64,000 bases of DNA from JANNRR01 sp031401675 (lineage in GTDB: Bacteria > Pseudomonadota > Alphaproteobacteria > Rhodobacterales > Rhodobacteraceae): positions 1 to 64,000 of the forward strand of contig JANNRR010000166.1 in NCBI GenBank assembly GCA_031401675.1. The letters are read 5' to 3'. A program made the position numbers and the translations under genes. Each line of letters begins with the position of its first letter. Position 1 is the first letter of the stretch. Shown here piece after piece: positions 16,728 through 24,568 of this stretch. The notes beneath the pieces are model-generated. The model was given only the letters and a program-made list of their open reading frames with translations, searched no databases and was not told where the DNA came from.

Positions 16728-17732
16728 ATGGCAAGAATTGAACTGAAGAACGTCAAGAAATCCTACGGCACCGTCGATGTGATCAAGGGGATCGACCTTG
16801 AAATCATCAAGGGCGAGTTCATGGTGTTCGTCGGACCATCCGGCTGCGGCAAATCGACGTTGCTGCGGTTGATCTCGGGCCTTGAACAGATCACGTCTGG
16901 TGATTTGTTGTTTGATGGCCAAATGGTGAACAACCTAATCCCGTCGAAACGCGGGATCGCCATGGTGTTCCAGTCCTACGCGCTGTATCCGCACATGAAC
17001 GTTTACGACAACATGGCGTTCGGGATGAAGCTGGCCAAATCCAGCCCCGAAGAGATTCGGGTGCGGGTCGAAAAGGCGGCAGAACTGTTGCAGATCAAGC
17101 ATCTGCTGGACCGGCTGCCCAAGCAGCTTTCCGGCGGCCAGCGGCAGCGGGTGGCGATCGGACGGGCTATCGTACGCGACCCGCGCGTGTTCCTTTTCGA
17201 CGAGCCCTTGTCCAACCTTGATGCCGCACTTCGGGTGCAGACCCGGCTGGAGATTGCCAAGCTGCATCACTCGATGTCCGACGTGACCATGATCTATGTG
17301 ACCCATGATCAGGTCGAGGCGATGACATTGGCCGATCGCATCTGTGTGTTGCGCGACGGCGTGGTGATGCAGGTCGGCACTCCGGCCGAGTTGTATGAGC
17401 GGCCGAACTCGATCTTTGTCGCGGGCTTCATCGGTTCGCCCAAGATGAATTTCATGACCGGTGCTGCCGCGCGCGCCTACCATTGCCACACGCTTGGCGT
17501 CCGGTCCGAGCATATCCAGCTGGTTGACAGCAATCCGGTCTGGACTGGCAAGGTCGTTCATGCCGAAGATTTGGGGTCCGACAATTACCTGTTTGTCGAG
17601 GCGGGCACCGATGAGCCGCTGTTGGTCCGCCGATCCGGCAAGTTGACGGTGCCCTTGGGCGCAACGCTCGGCCTCAGCCCGATGGAAGGTCAGGTGCACC
17701 GCTTTGACGAAAAAGGTGCGCCAATCCGCTGA
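16728..17732 (+). CDS. thuK: Disaccharide ABC transporter ATPase (MalK type)
   Basis: The 334-residue ATPase has Walker A GPSGCGKST, the Q-loop FQSYALYPHM, signature LSGGQRQR, Walker B VFLFDEPLSNLD and switch TVTH-type YVTHDQVEAM. The shortened C-terminal OB/TOBE domain (from about 235) is of the MalK regulatory type. GAAGGG precedes the ATG, 4 nt after the thuG stop. It energises ThuEFG. Confidence 0.9.
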   Translation: MARIELKNVKKSYGTVDVIKGIDLEIIKGEFMVFVGPSGCGKSTLLRLISGLEQITSGDLLFDGQMVNNLIPSKRGIAMVFQSYALYPHMNVYDNMAFGMKLAKSSPEEIRVRVEKAAELLQIKHLLDRLPKQLSGGQRQRVAIGRAIVRDPRVFLFDEPLSNLDAALRVQTRLEIAKLHHSMSDVTMIYVTHDQVEAMTLADRICVLRDGVVMQVGTPAELYERPNSIFVAGFIGSPKMNFMTGAAARAYHCHTLGVRSEHIQLVDSNPVWTGKVVHAEDLGSDNYLFVEAGTDEPLLVRRSGKLTVPLGATLGLSPMEGQVHRFDEKGAPIR

Positions 17733-17870
17733 TCCTTGCAGACTGGACATTCCACATATTGCCGTTGCAATAGCACTTGACCCAGCCGGCCCGTCCCTCC
17801 ACCGGTCTGTCAGTGAACAACGACCAAAACACCGCCGACCCAACAGTTCGCGGCAATTCAGGAGCATGAC

Positions 17871-18656
17871 ATGACCATCAGAACCGTCGTCTGGGGCGAA
17901 AACATCCATGAACAGAAAAACAAGACTGTCGCGGGAATCTACCCCAAGGGCATGCACCAGTGTATCGCCGACGCGCTGAACGCTGACACGGGGATCAACG
18001 CCACCACCGCCACCTTGCAGCAGCCTGAACATGGTCTGCCTGAGTCGCGGTTGGCCGAAACAGATGTCCTGGTCTGGTGGGGTCACGCCGCGCATGGCGA
18101 GGTGCAAGACAAGGTGGTGGAGCGGGTGGCAGATGCCGTCTGGTCCGGGATGGGCCTGATCCTCCTGCATTCGGCGCATTTTTCCAAGATTTTCAAACGC
18201 CTGATGGGCGCGCCTTGCAACCTGACCTGGCGTGAGGCCGGCGAACGCGAACGGCTGTGGGTCACATCCCGCAACCATCCGATCACCAAAGGGATCGGCC
18301 TGAGCTTCGAGTTGGAGAATGAGGAAATGTACGGCGAACCTTTCGGCGTGCCCGAGCCGCTGGAAACCGTGTTCGTCAGTTGGTTTCAGGGTGGCGAAGT
18401 GTTCCGGTCCGGCCTGACCTACAAGCGCGGCGCGGGATCGGTGTTCTATTTCCGACCAGGGCACGAAACATATCCGACCTATCACGACGCAAACGTGCAA
18501 ACCGTTCTGCGCAACGCGGTGAACTGGGCTCATAACCCGATGGCGCGGCTGGCCAACCCCAACGCAGCACCCAATGTTCCGGTCGACGCAGCGCCGGAAA
18601 AAATCGTGGAACGCGGCCCCAAACTGCATTCCCATGGTGAAGAGGGGATGCGCTGA
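17871..18656 (+). CDS. thuA: ThuA trehalose-utilisation protein
   Basis: The 261-residue protein is a ThuA-like glutamine-amidotransferase fold. It contains VVWGENIHEQKNK, TDVLVWWGHAAHGEVQDKVV, GLILLHSAHFSKIFKRLMG, SRNHPITKGI and RPGHETYPTYHDANVQTVL. In rhizobia, thuA and thuB are linked to breakdown of trehalose and related sugars by way of 3-keto intermediates. It lies 138 nt after thuK and 2 nt before thuB, with the usual gene order, which supports the assignment. Confidence 0.9.
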   Translation: MTIRTVVWGENIHEQKNKTVAGIYPKGMHQCIADALNADTGINATTATLQQPEHGLPESRLAETDVLVWWGHAAHGEVQDKVVERVADAVWSGMGLILLHSAHFSKIFKRLMGAPCNLTWREAGERERLWVTSRNHPITKGIGLSFELENEEMYGEPFGVPEPLETVFVSWFQGGEVFRSGLTYKRGAGSVFYFRPGHETYPTYHDANVQTVLRNAVNWAHNPMARLANPNAAPNVPVDAAPEKIVERGPKLHSHGEEGMR

Positions 18657-18658
18657 TC

Positions 18659-19729
18659 ATGGCTGCAAAGACCGCAAAGCCCATTCGAGTGCTGGTGCTG
18701 GGCACCGGCGGAATGGCACGTCATCATGTCGAGCATCTGACTGCGATCCCCGGCGTGACCATCGTGGCCGGAGTAGACAACCGCCCCGAGCAATTGGCCA
18801 AGTTCTGCGATACCCACCACATCGGCAATCGCTTTACCGCCCTGGATGAAGCGATCAAATGGGGCGGGTTCGACGCCGCAACCAATGTGACCCCCGACCC
18901 CGTTCACTATGCCACCACGATGCAACTGCTGGCGGCGGGCAAGCATGTACTGTGCGAAAAACCGTTGTCGACCGATCAGCACAAGGCCCGCGAAATGGCT
19001 GAAGCTGGGGCCAAGGCCGGTGTGGTCAACATGGTCAATCTGACCTACCGCAATGGCCCGGCCATGCAAAAAGCGGCAATGATGGTGGCGGAGGGCGACA
19101 TCGGACCTGTCCGGCATTTCGAGGCTTCTTATCTGCAAAGCTGGCTGACCCAACCGGCCTGGGGCGACTGGAAATCGGAATCGCAATGGCTGTGGCGGTT
19201 ATCATCCAGGCACGGCTCCAAAGGTGCTTTGGGCGATGTCGGCATTCACATTGTCGATTTTGCGACCTTTGTCGCTGGCAGTTTTCCCAGCGAAGTCTCT
19301 TGCCGGCTGAAGACCTTTCACAAAGCTCCGGGCGACAAGATCGGCGAGTATGTGCTGGATGCAAACGACAGTTTCGTGATGCATCTGGCATTGCAGAATG
19401 GCGCAATTGGTACGGTGACCGCGACCCGCTTTGCCAGTGGTCATCTCAACGACCTGTTTCTGCGCATCTTTGGCGACAAGGGCGGGCTGGAAGTCAGTCT
19501 GGAAAACAATGTCAGTCGCCTGCGCGCCTGTCTGGGCGACGCGATAACCAAGCCGGTATGGTCGGATGTGCCGGCCGATGCTGTACCGATGGTGTATGAC
19601 CGGTTCATTGCCGCGATCCGGGGTCAAGGCGAGCCGATCCCCGATTTCAATCGTGGCGCGGATTTGCAGCGCGTCCTCGACCGGGCCGAAGAGTCGGATG
19701 GCAAAGGCGGGCTGTCACTGTCGGTGTAG
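18659..19729 (+). CDS. thuB: ThuB, Gfo/Idh/MocA-family oxidoreductase
   Basis: The 356-residue NAD(P)-dependent dehydrogenase has the Rossmann motif VLVLGTGGMARHHVEHL, the CEKPL signature (HVLCEKPLSTDQHKAREMA) and the C-terminal GFO_IDH_MocA_C domain, with GDVGIHIVDFATFV carrying the catalytic-type His/Asp. In the thu pathway this protein is thought to oxidise the sugar at C3. It is the last gene of the thu operon. Confidence 0.9.
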   Translation: MAAKTAKPIRVLVLGTGGMARHHVEHLTAIPGVTIVAGVDNRPEQLAKFCDTHHIGNRFTALDEAIKWGGFDAATNVTPDPVHYATTMQLLAAGKHVLCEKPLSTDQHKAREMAEAGAKAGVVNMVNLTYRNGPAMQKAAMMVAEGDIGPVRHFEASYLQSWLTQPAWGDWKSESQWLWRLSSRHGSKGALGDVGIHIVDFATFVAGSFPSEVSCRLKTFHKAPGDKIGEYVLDANDSFVMHLALQNGAIGTVTATRFASGHLNDLFLRIFGDKGGLEVSLENNVSRLRACLGDAITKPVWSDVPADAVPMVYDRFIAAIRGQGEPIPDFNRGADLQRVLDRAEESDGKGGLSLSV

Positions 19730-19862
19730 GGCCGCAAACCTACTAGTCGCAATGTCGGGGCGGGATTGCTGCCGCGCCGAACTTCGTGTCACGGCAATCG
19801 GCCCTGGAGGATCGGCACTTTACCGGTGCTGCATCTTGGGCAACATCATAACGGAGTCAGCA

Positions 19863-20660
19863 GTGGCCAATCGATCCACCCGGTTTACCCATGCAATTAC
19901 CCGGGCACCCGGCAACAGCATCGTCAGCGGCTTGCGCGCTGTTGACACGGGCGCGCCGGACCTGGGGCTAATGCGCGCACATCATGCACTTTACATCTCG
20001 GTTTTGCGCGAAACCGGGGCGACGGTGATCGAATTGCCGGCCCTTGAAGCCTATCCCGACTCGATCTTTGTCGAGGATACAGCACTTTGCCTGCCGCAGG
20101 GTGCCGTGGTGATGCGCCCCGGCGCGGCCTCGCGGCTGGGCGAGGAGGCGGAAATGGCCCCGCATCTTGAAGCGCTGTACCCCGAGGTCCTTAGGATCGC
20201 CGGCCCGGGATTCATCGAGGCCGGTGACATCCTGACCACCGAGCGCGAGATTCTGGTGGGGCGCTCGGCGCGCACGGACAGGGCCGGGATAGCGGAACTG
20301 ACAGTGCTTGTGGCGCGATGGGGCTACAAGGTCCGTGAGGTCATGACCCCGGCGGGAGTTCTGCATTTCAAGACCGACTGTTCGCTGCTGGACCCTGAAA
20401 CTGTGCTTTCAACGCCACGGCTGGACGCTTCGGGGTGTTTCGCCGGATACAAGGTGATCCACACTGCGGCTGGCGAAGAAGCCGCCGCCAATGCCATTCG
20501 ATTCAACGATTTCGTCCTGATGGCGGCGGATTTTCCACGGACAGCCGAGCGGCTTCTGGCCGCCGGCTATGCGCTTCGGCAGATCGGCAACAGCGAATGC
20601 GCCAAACTGGATGGCGGAATGTCCTGTCTCAGCCTGCGGTTTTCACCGCCGGCCCGGTGA
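19863..20660 (+). CDS. Dimethylarginine dimethylaminohydrolase-like amidinohydrolase
   Basis: The 265-residue protein resembles DDAH of the pentein superfamily. It has the acidic YPDSIFVEDTA segment, GFIEAGDIL, the catalytic His in VLHFKTDCSLL and the C-terminal Cys in KLDGGMSCLSLRF. It should split methylated arginine or a similar guanidine into citrulline and an amine. The GTG at 19863 is preferred because GGAG lies 6 nt upstream and the domain starts at once (TRFTHAITRAPG). Its stop codon lies in the loop of a GC-rich hairpin. Confidence 0.85.
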   Translation: MANRSTRFTHAITRAPGNSIVSGLRAVDTGAPDLGLMRAHHALYISVLRETGATVIELPALEAYPDSIFVEDTALCLPQGAVVMRPGAASRLGEEAEMAPHLEALYPEVLRIAGPGFIEAGDILTTEREILVGRSARTDRAGIAELTVLVARWGYKVREVMTPAGVLHFKTDCSLLDPETVLSTPRLDASGCFAGYKVIHTAAGEEAAANAIRFNDFVLMAADFPRTAERLLAAGYALRQIGNSECAKLDGGMSCLSLRFSPPAR

Positions 20661-20668
20661 ACCGGCCG
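20650..20668 (+). terminator. Hairpin containing the stop codon of the DDAH-like gene
   Basis: CGGCC-C-GG pairs with CCGGCCG with one bulged C, and the loop is TGAA, which contains the stop codon TGA (20658-20660). The next gene is convergent. There is no long T tract, so function as a terminator is plausible but unproven. Confidence 0.45.
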
Positions 20669-20695
20669 TTTCATCGATCAGCCGGTGCGGGCAGG

Positions 20696-21103
20696 TCACG
20701 GGGTCAGCACCGACTTTCGCTGATAGGTTTCCGCCTCGCTTGATCCGTCGTCGAACAGAACTGCAACCGTCACTTTCTCGACCGAGGCAAGCGGCAGGGT
20801 GACATACGGCAATATCCCCTCCATCAGCAGGGCATTGGGCTGCGCGGTATCTTCGTGACAGGGCTCCATTTCCAACTGCACCGGCTCGCCGCCATTGACG
20901 CTGTACAGCACTTCGGACACGCCGCAGCGCCAGGCCAGCAGGTTGGTGAAATACAACAGGTCACGCCCGTCAAACTCCCGCACCGCGATCCAGGCGGGCT
21001 TGGTGGCCAAGAGGATCGGCTTGACTTCGGCTGCAGTCGTAAAGGTTTGCGCGGCAAGAGGGGTAGCCAGCAGCAGCAGCGACAGCCCGACCCGATGCTT
21101 CAT
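20696..21103 (-). CDS. Exported hypothetical protein
   Basis: The 135-residue product has a clear signal peptide (MKHRVGLSLLLLATPLAAQT). The mature part of about 115 residues has no family I can name. It contains WRCGVSEVLYSVNGGEP and MEPCHEDTAQPNA, giving two cysteines that may form a disulfide in the periplasm. It is divergent from the glycosyltransferase-like gene, with 86 nt between the starts. Confidence 0.65.
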   Translation of the reverse strand: MKHRVGLSLLLLATPLAAQTFTTAAEVKPILLATKPAWIAVREFDGRDLLYFTNLLAWRCGVSEVLYSVNGGEPVQLEMEPCHEDTAQPNALLMEGILPYVTLPLASVEKVTVAVLFDDGSSEAETYQRKSVLTP

Positions 21104-21189
21104 TGCAAAATCTCCGTCATCCCTGCGGCCAATCTTTTGATCCGCAGCGTTCGCAGCTATGCTGGTGCAAACGGGCGGATAGGGGCATC

Positions 21190-22194
21190 ATGACGGCCAC
21201 GCAGGGCAAAGCGCAAGCGTTCAATATCCTGATCATCGGCCAGAACGGGCGACTGCAGTACGAGGCTGCGTTGTTCGCGGCATCGTTGCGCCATTCGGAC
21301 CCGGGCTTTTCAGGACGGCTGTTCGTGGGCGAGCCTCAGCCGGGCCCGCTCTGGCGGCACGACCCGCGAATCGCCGATCGCGATACCCACAAGCTATTGG
21401 CTGACCTTGGTGCAGAGATACTGCCCTTCGACAGCAATGTATTCGGCGAATCCTATCCCTATGGCAACAAGATAGAGGCCCTGCTGGCATTGCCGCAGGG
21501 CGAGCCGTTTGTGTTCTTCGACAGCGACACGCTGATAACCGGGCCGCTCTCCGGTGTTCCGTTCGATTTCGAACGCCCAAGTGCCTCGTTGCGGCGCGAG
21601 GGAACGTGGCCGCTGATCGAACTGTACGGCCCGGGCTACGAAGAAATCTGGAAATCGCTTTATGACAGGTTCGGGCTGGACTTTGCGTCCAGCCTTGATC
21701 CGGCTCAACCTGACGAATACTGGCAACGCTTTCTGTATTTCAACGCCGGCTGGTTCTTCTATCGTTGCCCGCAGGTGTTCGGGACCCGGTTTCTGGCTTA
21801 TGCCCGCGAGATTCGCGACAACCCGCCGGCGGAACTGGTGTGCCAGCCCTTGGATCCGTGGCTGGATCAGGTGGCGCTGCCCCTGGTGATTCATTCACTG
21901 GGTGGCGGGCGCCAGACCCTGCCCGCAGGACTTCTGGACGGATCGGTCAGCTGCCACTATCGGGTGATGCCGCTGCTTTATGCCCGCGAAAGCGATGCGG
22001 TCGTGGCGGTACTGGAGGCCATTGCCGGTCAGCAGTCGGTCAAGAAGGTGTTGAAGAGCTACGAGCCCTTCAAGCGGATGATCTATCAGCAACGGGGTGC
22101 CGAGGTTCGGGCACTGTTTGATCGTGGCGATCTGCCACGGCGGGAGCATGTGATCCGCAATACCATCAAGCGCGAGAATCTGTGGGTCCGGTGA
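21190..22194 (+). CDS. Putative glycosyltransferase-like protein with DXD motif
   Basis: The 334-residue cytosolic protein has an N-terminal nucleotide-sugar-like fold (FNILIIGQNGRLQYEAALFA) and a DXD-type motif in GEPFVFFDSDTLITGPL, as in retaining GT-A enzymes of the GT8 type. It also has FLYFNAGWFFYRCPQVFGT and DPWLDQVALPLVIHSLGG, which resemble the acceptor side of GT8 proteins. The donor and acceptor are unknown. The start at 21190 has AGGGG upstream. The frame upstream of this start overlaps the divergent gene and is not family-like. Confidence 0.6.
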   Translation: MTATQGKAQAFNILIIGQNGRLQYEAALFAASLRHSDPGFSGRLFVGEPQPGPLWRHDPRIADRDTHKLLADLGAEILPFDSNVFGESYPYGNKIEALLALPQGEPFVFFDSDTLITGPLSGVPFDFERPSASLRREGTWPLIELYGPGYEEIWKSLYDRFGLDFASSLDPAQPDEYWQRFLYFNAGWFFYRCPQVFGTRFLAYAREIRDNPPAELVCQPLDPWLDQVALPLVIHSLGGGRQTLPAGLLDGSVSCHYRVMPLLYARESDAVVAVLEAIAGQQSVKKVLKSYEPFKRMIYQQRGAEVRALFDRGDLPRREHVIRNTIKRENLWVR

Positions 22195-22203
22195 GGCCCG
22201 GGC
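22186..22203 (+). terminator. Hairpin containing the stop codon at 22194
   Basis: GTCCGG (22186-22191) can pair with CCGGGC (22198-22203), including one G-U pair. The loop TGAGGC starts with the TGA stop. No T tract follows. Confidence 0.35.
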
Positions 22204-22326
22204 GATGCCTCCGGTTCGGGCCCGGACGCGACGTGCAACCCGGTTAGTGCATCTTTGCCAGTACGGTTGAATGGGCCGGGCCTTTCCCCTAACGTCCAAG
22301 GCACATTCTCAACGGGAGGGGACAGG

Positions 22327-23619
22327 ATGTCCGAACCACGCAAACTTGGCTTTGACACTTTGCAGATTCACGCGGGTGCCAAACCCGACCCTGCGACCGG
22401 TGCCCGGCAGGTGCCGATCTACCAGACCACGGCCTATGTGTTCCGCGATGCGGATCATGCCGCCAAGCTGTTCAATTTGCAGGAGGTAGGCTACATCTAT
22501 TCGCGGTTGACCAATCCGACCGTGTCGGCACTTGCCGACCGGGTTGCGGCGCTGGAAGGCGGAATGGGGGCGGTTTGCTGTTCATCGGGACATGCGGCCC
22601 AGATCATGGCGTTATTCCCGCTGATGCAGCCCGGCTGCAACGTCGTGGCTTCGACCCGGCTATATGGCGGAACGGTCCAGCAGTTTACCAACACCATCCG
22701 AAAGTTCGGATGGTCGGCCAAGTTCGTCGACACCGAGGATATGGCGGCTCTGGCAGCCGCATGCGACGCAAACACCCGCGCGATCTTCTGTGAAAGCATC
22801 GCCAACCCCGGCGGCTACATCACGGACCTGCGCGCCGTGGCAGATGTGGCCGACAAGGCGGGGGTGCCGCTGATCGTGGACAATACCTCGGCCACCCCCT
22901 ACCTGTGCCGCCCGATCGAGCATGGCGCGACCCTGGTTGTGCATTCGGCAACCAAGTATCTGACCGGCAATGGCACTGTTACCGGAGGTGTGGTCGTGGA
23001 CAGTGGCAAATTCGACTGGTCGGTCGGGGGCAAATTCCCAAGCCTTGCCGCCCCTGAACCCGCCTATCACGGGCTGAATTTCCATGCGGCTCTGGGTGGC
23101 ATGGCCTTTACCTTTCATTCGATTGCCGTCGGACTGCGCGATCTGGGCATGACGATGAACCCGCAAGGCGCGCACTACACGCTGATGGGGATCGAAACGC
23201 TGAGCCTTCGGATGGACCGGCACGTGTCCAACGCGCAAAAGATTGCGCAATGGCTGGAAAAGGACAGCCGCGTCGCGTCGGTTACCTATGCCGGGTTGGC
23301 CTCGTCACCCTACAAGCATCGGATCGCCAAGGTCTGCCCCAAGGGCGCCGGAGCGATCTTCACTTTTGCACTGAAGGATGGCTACGAGGCCTGCATCAAG
23401 CTGATCGACAATCTGAAGCTTTTCAGCCATGTCGCCAATCTGGGAGATACGCGGTCGCTGGTGATCCATTCAGCGTCAACTACACACCGGCAGTTGTCAC
23501 AAGAGCAGCGGGCTGCGGCCGGGGCGGCGGACAATATGGTGCGACTGTCGATCGGGATCGAGGATGCAGACGACCTGATTGCCGATCTGGATCAGGCGTT
23601 GGCGGCGGCGGTCGTCTGA
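22327..23619 (+). CDS. metY: O-acetylhomoserine aminocarboxypropyltransferase
   Basis: The 430-residue PLP enzyme of the Cys/Met-metabolism family has VPIYQTTAYVFRDADHAAKL, the YSRLTNPTVSALADRVAALE segment, and the PLP lysine in VVHSATKYLTGNGTVTGG. It also carries the MetY-type C-terminus with GDTRSLVIHSASTTHRQL. It makes homocysteine from O-acetylhomoserine and sulfide. GGGAGGGGACAGG precedes the chosen ATG. I looked for a SAM-II riboswitch in the 130-nt leader and did not find one. Confidence 0.93.
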   Translation: MSEPRKLGFDTLQIHAGAKPDPATGARQVPIYQTTAYVFRDADHAAKLFNLQEVGYIYSRLTNPTVSALADRVAALEGGMGAVCCSSGHAAQIMALFPLMQPGCNVVASTRLYGGTVQQFTNTIRKFGWSAKFVDTEDMAALAAACDANTRAIFCESIANPGGYITDLRAVADVADKAGVPLIVDNTSATPYLCRPIEHGATLVVHSATKYLTGNGTVTGGVVVDSGKFDWSVGGKFPSLAAPEPAYHGLNFHAALGGMAFTFHSIAVGLRDLGMTMNPQGAHYTLMGIETLSLRMDRHVSNAQKIAQWLEKDSRVASVTYAGLASSPYKHRIAKVCPKGAGAIFTFALKDGYEACIKLIDNLKLFSHVANLGDTRSLVIHSASTTHRQLSQEQRAAAGAADNMVRLSIGIEDADDLIADLDQALAAAVV

Positions 23620-23679
23620 AATCCTGCAAGCAGGGAGGGCCAGCGCGGCCCTCCCTGGAACTTGGAGCGGTGGTGTGCG

Positions 23680-24405
23680 CTACGGGCTGAGTTCAAACTC
23701 TATTGTAACCATAGCCGACACGCCAAGTTCGCCGGAAGCCACCGGCACCGCCCCTGCCGACATTGCAGCATCAGCCCGGAACATCGGCATCGGTTCGGAA
23801 TAGCCCGATGACTCCGCAATCGTCAGCACCGGTCCGAGCAACAGACCTGCAGCCGTGGCATAAAGCTCTGCCTTGCGGCGCGCCTCCTGTACTGCGAGCT
23901 TGCGGGCTTCGTCCAGTATCGGTTCGGGCGCGGTCAGTCCGAAGGTCAATCCGTTCAGCGTGTTGGCACCGTTCTTGACCACCGTGTCCAGCACCGATCC
24001 AAGCCCGTCAAGAACCCGAACCCGCACGGTCACGTTGTTGGAAGCGATGAAGCCGAGGATGTCGGGGCTCGCGTCACTGCCCGAACTGTCGTAGCTGAAT
24101 TGCGGGTTCAGGGACAGACCCGAGGTCTGCACATCCCGATCCGCGATCCCTGCCTCCTTCAATCGCGCCATGATTTCAGCCACGCGCGCGGAATTGTCGG
24201 ACAGGGCGGCGTCGGCGGTGTCGGCCTGTGAGGTAACACCCAGCATGATCGTTGCCATATCCGGGGCGGCGGCCACTCGCCCTTCACCAGTCACCGTGAT
24301 TTTTCCGGCAGCTTCGCCAGCATCTGCGAAACCCATGGCCAGCGACAAGGCCAGCACCAAAGCCGCCGCCATTCCCTTGAACTCAAAGATACTCATTGTG
24401 CGCAT
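23680..24405 (-). CDS. SIMPL-domain (DUF541) exported protein
   Basis: The 241-residue protein has a signal sequence (AALVLALSLAMGFADAGEAA) and a single SIMPL domain. The domain contains ITVTGEGRVAAAPDMATIML, EIMARLKEAGIADRDVQTSGLSLNP-type spacing, a VRVRVLDGLGSVLDTVV strand-helix and AVQEARRKAELYATAAG. Family members form ring-like periplasmic assemblies of unsettled function. The start at 24405 has AAGGGG 8 nt upstream. It is divergent from the large PilM-like gene, with 163 nt between them. Confidence 0.82.
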   Translation of the reverse strand: MRTMSIFEFKGMAAALVLALSLAMGFADAGEAAGKITVTGEGRVAAAPDMATIMLGVTSQADTADAALSDNSARVAEIMARLKEAGIADRDVQTSGLSLNPQFSYDSSGSDASPDILGFIASNNVTVRVRVLDGLGSVLDTVVKNGANTLNGLTFGLTAPEPILDEARKLAVQEARRKAELYATAAGLLLGPVLTIAESSGYSEPMPMFRADAAMSAGAVPVASGELGVSAMVTIEFELSP

Positions 24406-24568
24406 TTGGTCAGCCCCTTCGTTGTTTTGACCAGACATTCCCTCATAAGACGCTGCTGGCAACCGCTTCCTTGGGGCTTTTTCTTTCTTTCGGCAGATTC
24501 CTGCTGTAGAGGTGTCGCAACCGCCATGGGGACTCCCTGTGGCTTGCATCCTTTGCTAGATCGACGGC

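Noticed and set aside
22195..22326. SAM-responsive riboswitch upstream of metY
   Set aside because: The leader lacks the conserved SAM-II pseudoknot sequences and no alternative terminator is seen.
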